Positions 63,768 to 64,000 of a stretch of 64,000 bases of DNA are shown one piece after another (position 1 is the first letter of the stretch; every line of letters starts with the position of its first letter). The translations under genes and the position numbers were made by a program. The DNA comes from Acidimicrobiaceae bacterium (GTDB lineage: Bacteria; Actinomycetota; Acidimicrobiia; Acidimicrobiales; Poriferisodalaceae). Below the pieces are notes generated by a model, which saw nothing but the letters and a program-made list of their open reading frames with translations, searched no databases and was not told the DNA's origin. The DNA lies in the NCBI GenBank assembly GCA_905182565.1, contig CAJJCB010000022.1, forward strand, positions 62,001 to 126,000, written 5' to 3'.

Positions 63768-64000
63768 ATAAACCTCAGGCCGAACAATAAACTAATGCAG
63801 GTTCGACTGTCGAACTTAGTAAGCATGAATTACAAGCCTCACCCAGTTGTCACAAGAATTAAGTTCTTCTCAGGCTTCAACGTGCTGATTTACTTCTTCC
63901 CAAGATTGACGAAAATTCGATCACCAACCATCATCAACCAACTAATATCTATTATTTAACAAAGTTTAAACTTTCACGAATTCGGTCGACATCAAAAATC
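63768..64000. other. Window end, no clear gene
   Basis: Beyond the palindrome I see no convincing ORF on either strand. A 100-codon plus-strand frame overlapping it is antisense to the selenoprotein gene and looks random. Confidence 0.4.
63801..63815. promoter_or_regulatory. Palindrome GTTCGAC-T-GTCGAAC
   Basis: A perfect 7-bp inverted repeat with a 1-base centre, 34 bases before the ATG of the selenoprotein candidate. It could be its operator. It is unlike the actinobacterial LexA box, which has the half sites in the opposite order. Confidence 0.4.

Noticed and set aside
63657-63959. Plus-strand ORF of 100 codons
   Set aside because: It lies antisense to the selenoprotein candidate, has no ribosome binding site and reads as random sequence.

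Overview
The window looks like chromosome from a marine actinobacterium, most likely class Acidimicrobiia. This is inferred from two WhiB proteins, a DivIVA-domain protein, a UPF0182 protein, a PDZ/Lon-like secreted-type protease, many F420-type luciferase-like (LLM) oxidoreductases, tandem family III CoA-transferases, a TatA, and moderate GC by eye. No insertion sequence, prophage or CRISPR array was seen. Genes are dense, and 1-4 bp start/stop overlaps are common.

Region 1 (1-34451) is a catabolic accessory region. It holds five LLM oxidoreductases (4572, 11645, 22325, 28515, 33510), three CoA-transferases of about 800 residues that each contain two CaiB/BaiF units (7156, 15518, 19866), an acyl-CoA synthetase, an MFE-2-type SDR, an epoxide-hydrolase-like enzyme, a haloalkane dehalogenase, two further alpha/beta hydrolases (one lacking its nucleophile), a kinase-like phosphotransferase, a flavin reductase and MFS carriers. 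Together they suggest CoA-dependent breakdown of terpenoid, steroid or halogenated organic compounds; the substrate cannot be read from sequence. A strongly structured non-coding segment with a terminator (5590-5850) precedes the LLM/acyl-CoA synthetase operon. Carbonic anhydrase, a ClC channel and a secreted trypsin-like protease close the region.

Region 2 (34683-54453) is mostly housekeeping and envelope: initiator tRNA-Met, an MFS gene whose 5' end contains a 71-bp repeat, a PIG-L deacetylase, UPF0182, DivIVA-like and PDZ/Lon proteins, a previously hidden 58-residue membrane ORF coupled to a HEAT-repeat protein, a solute-binding lipoprotein, MreB, MoaE, HtrA, a metal-hydrolase homologue with a damaged HExxH motif, WhiB, TatA, a second WhiB, a selenocysteine tRNA (selC) and a primary-type sigma factor.

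Region 3 (54454-64000) has a sugar-nucleotide epimerase, a tight three-gene ferritin-like operon, NAD synthetase, and a nitrogen block of two glutamine synthetases (GSII and GSI) with a GlnR-like orphan regulator. At the end lies the most interesting item: a 99-codon gene (63468-63767, minus) with a good ribosome binding site, one in-frame UGA at codon 31, and a hairpin with a GGUC apical loop 23 nt after that UGA. Together with selC about 10 kb away, this makes it a strong candidate for a new selenoprotein.
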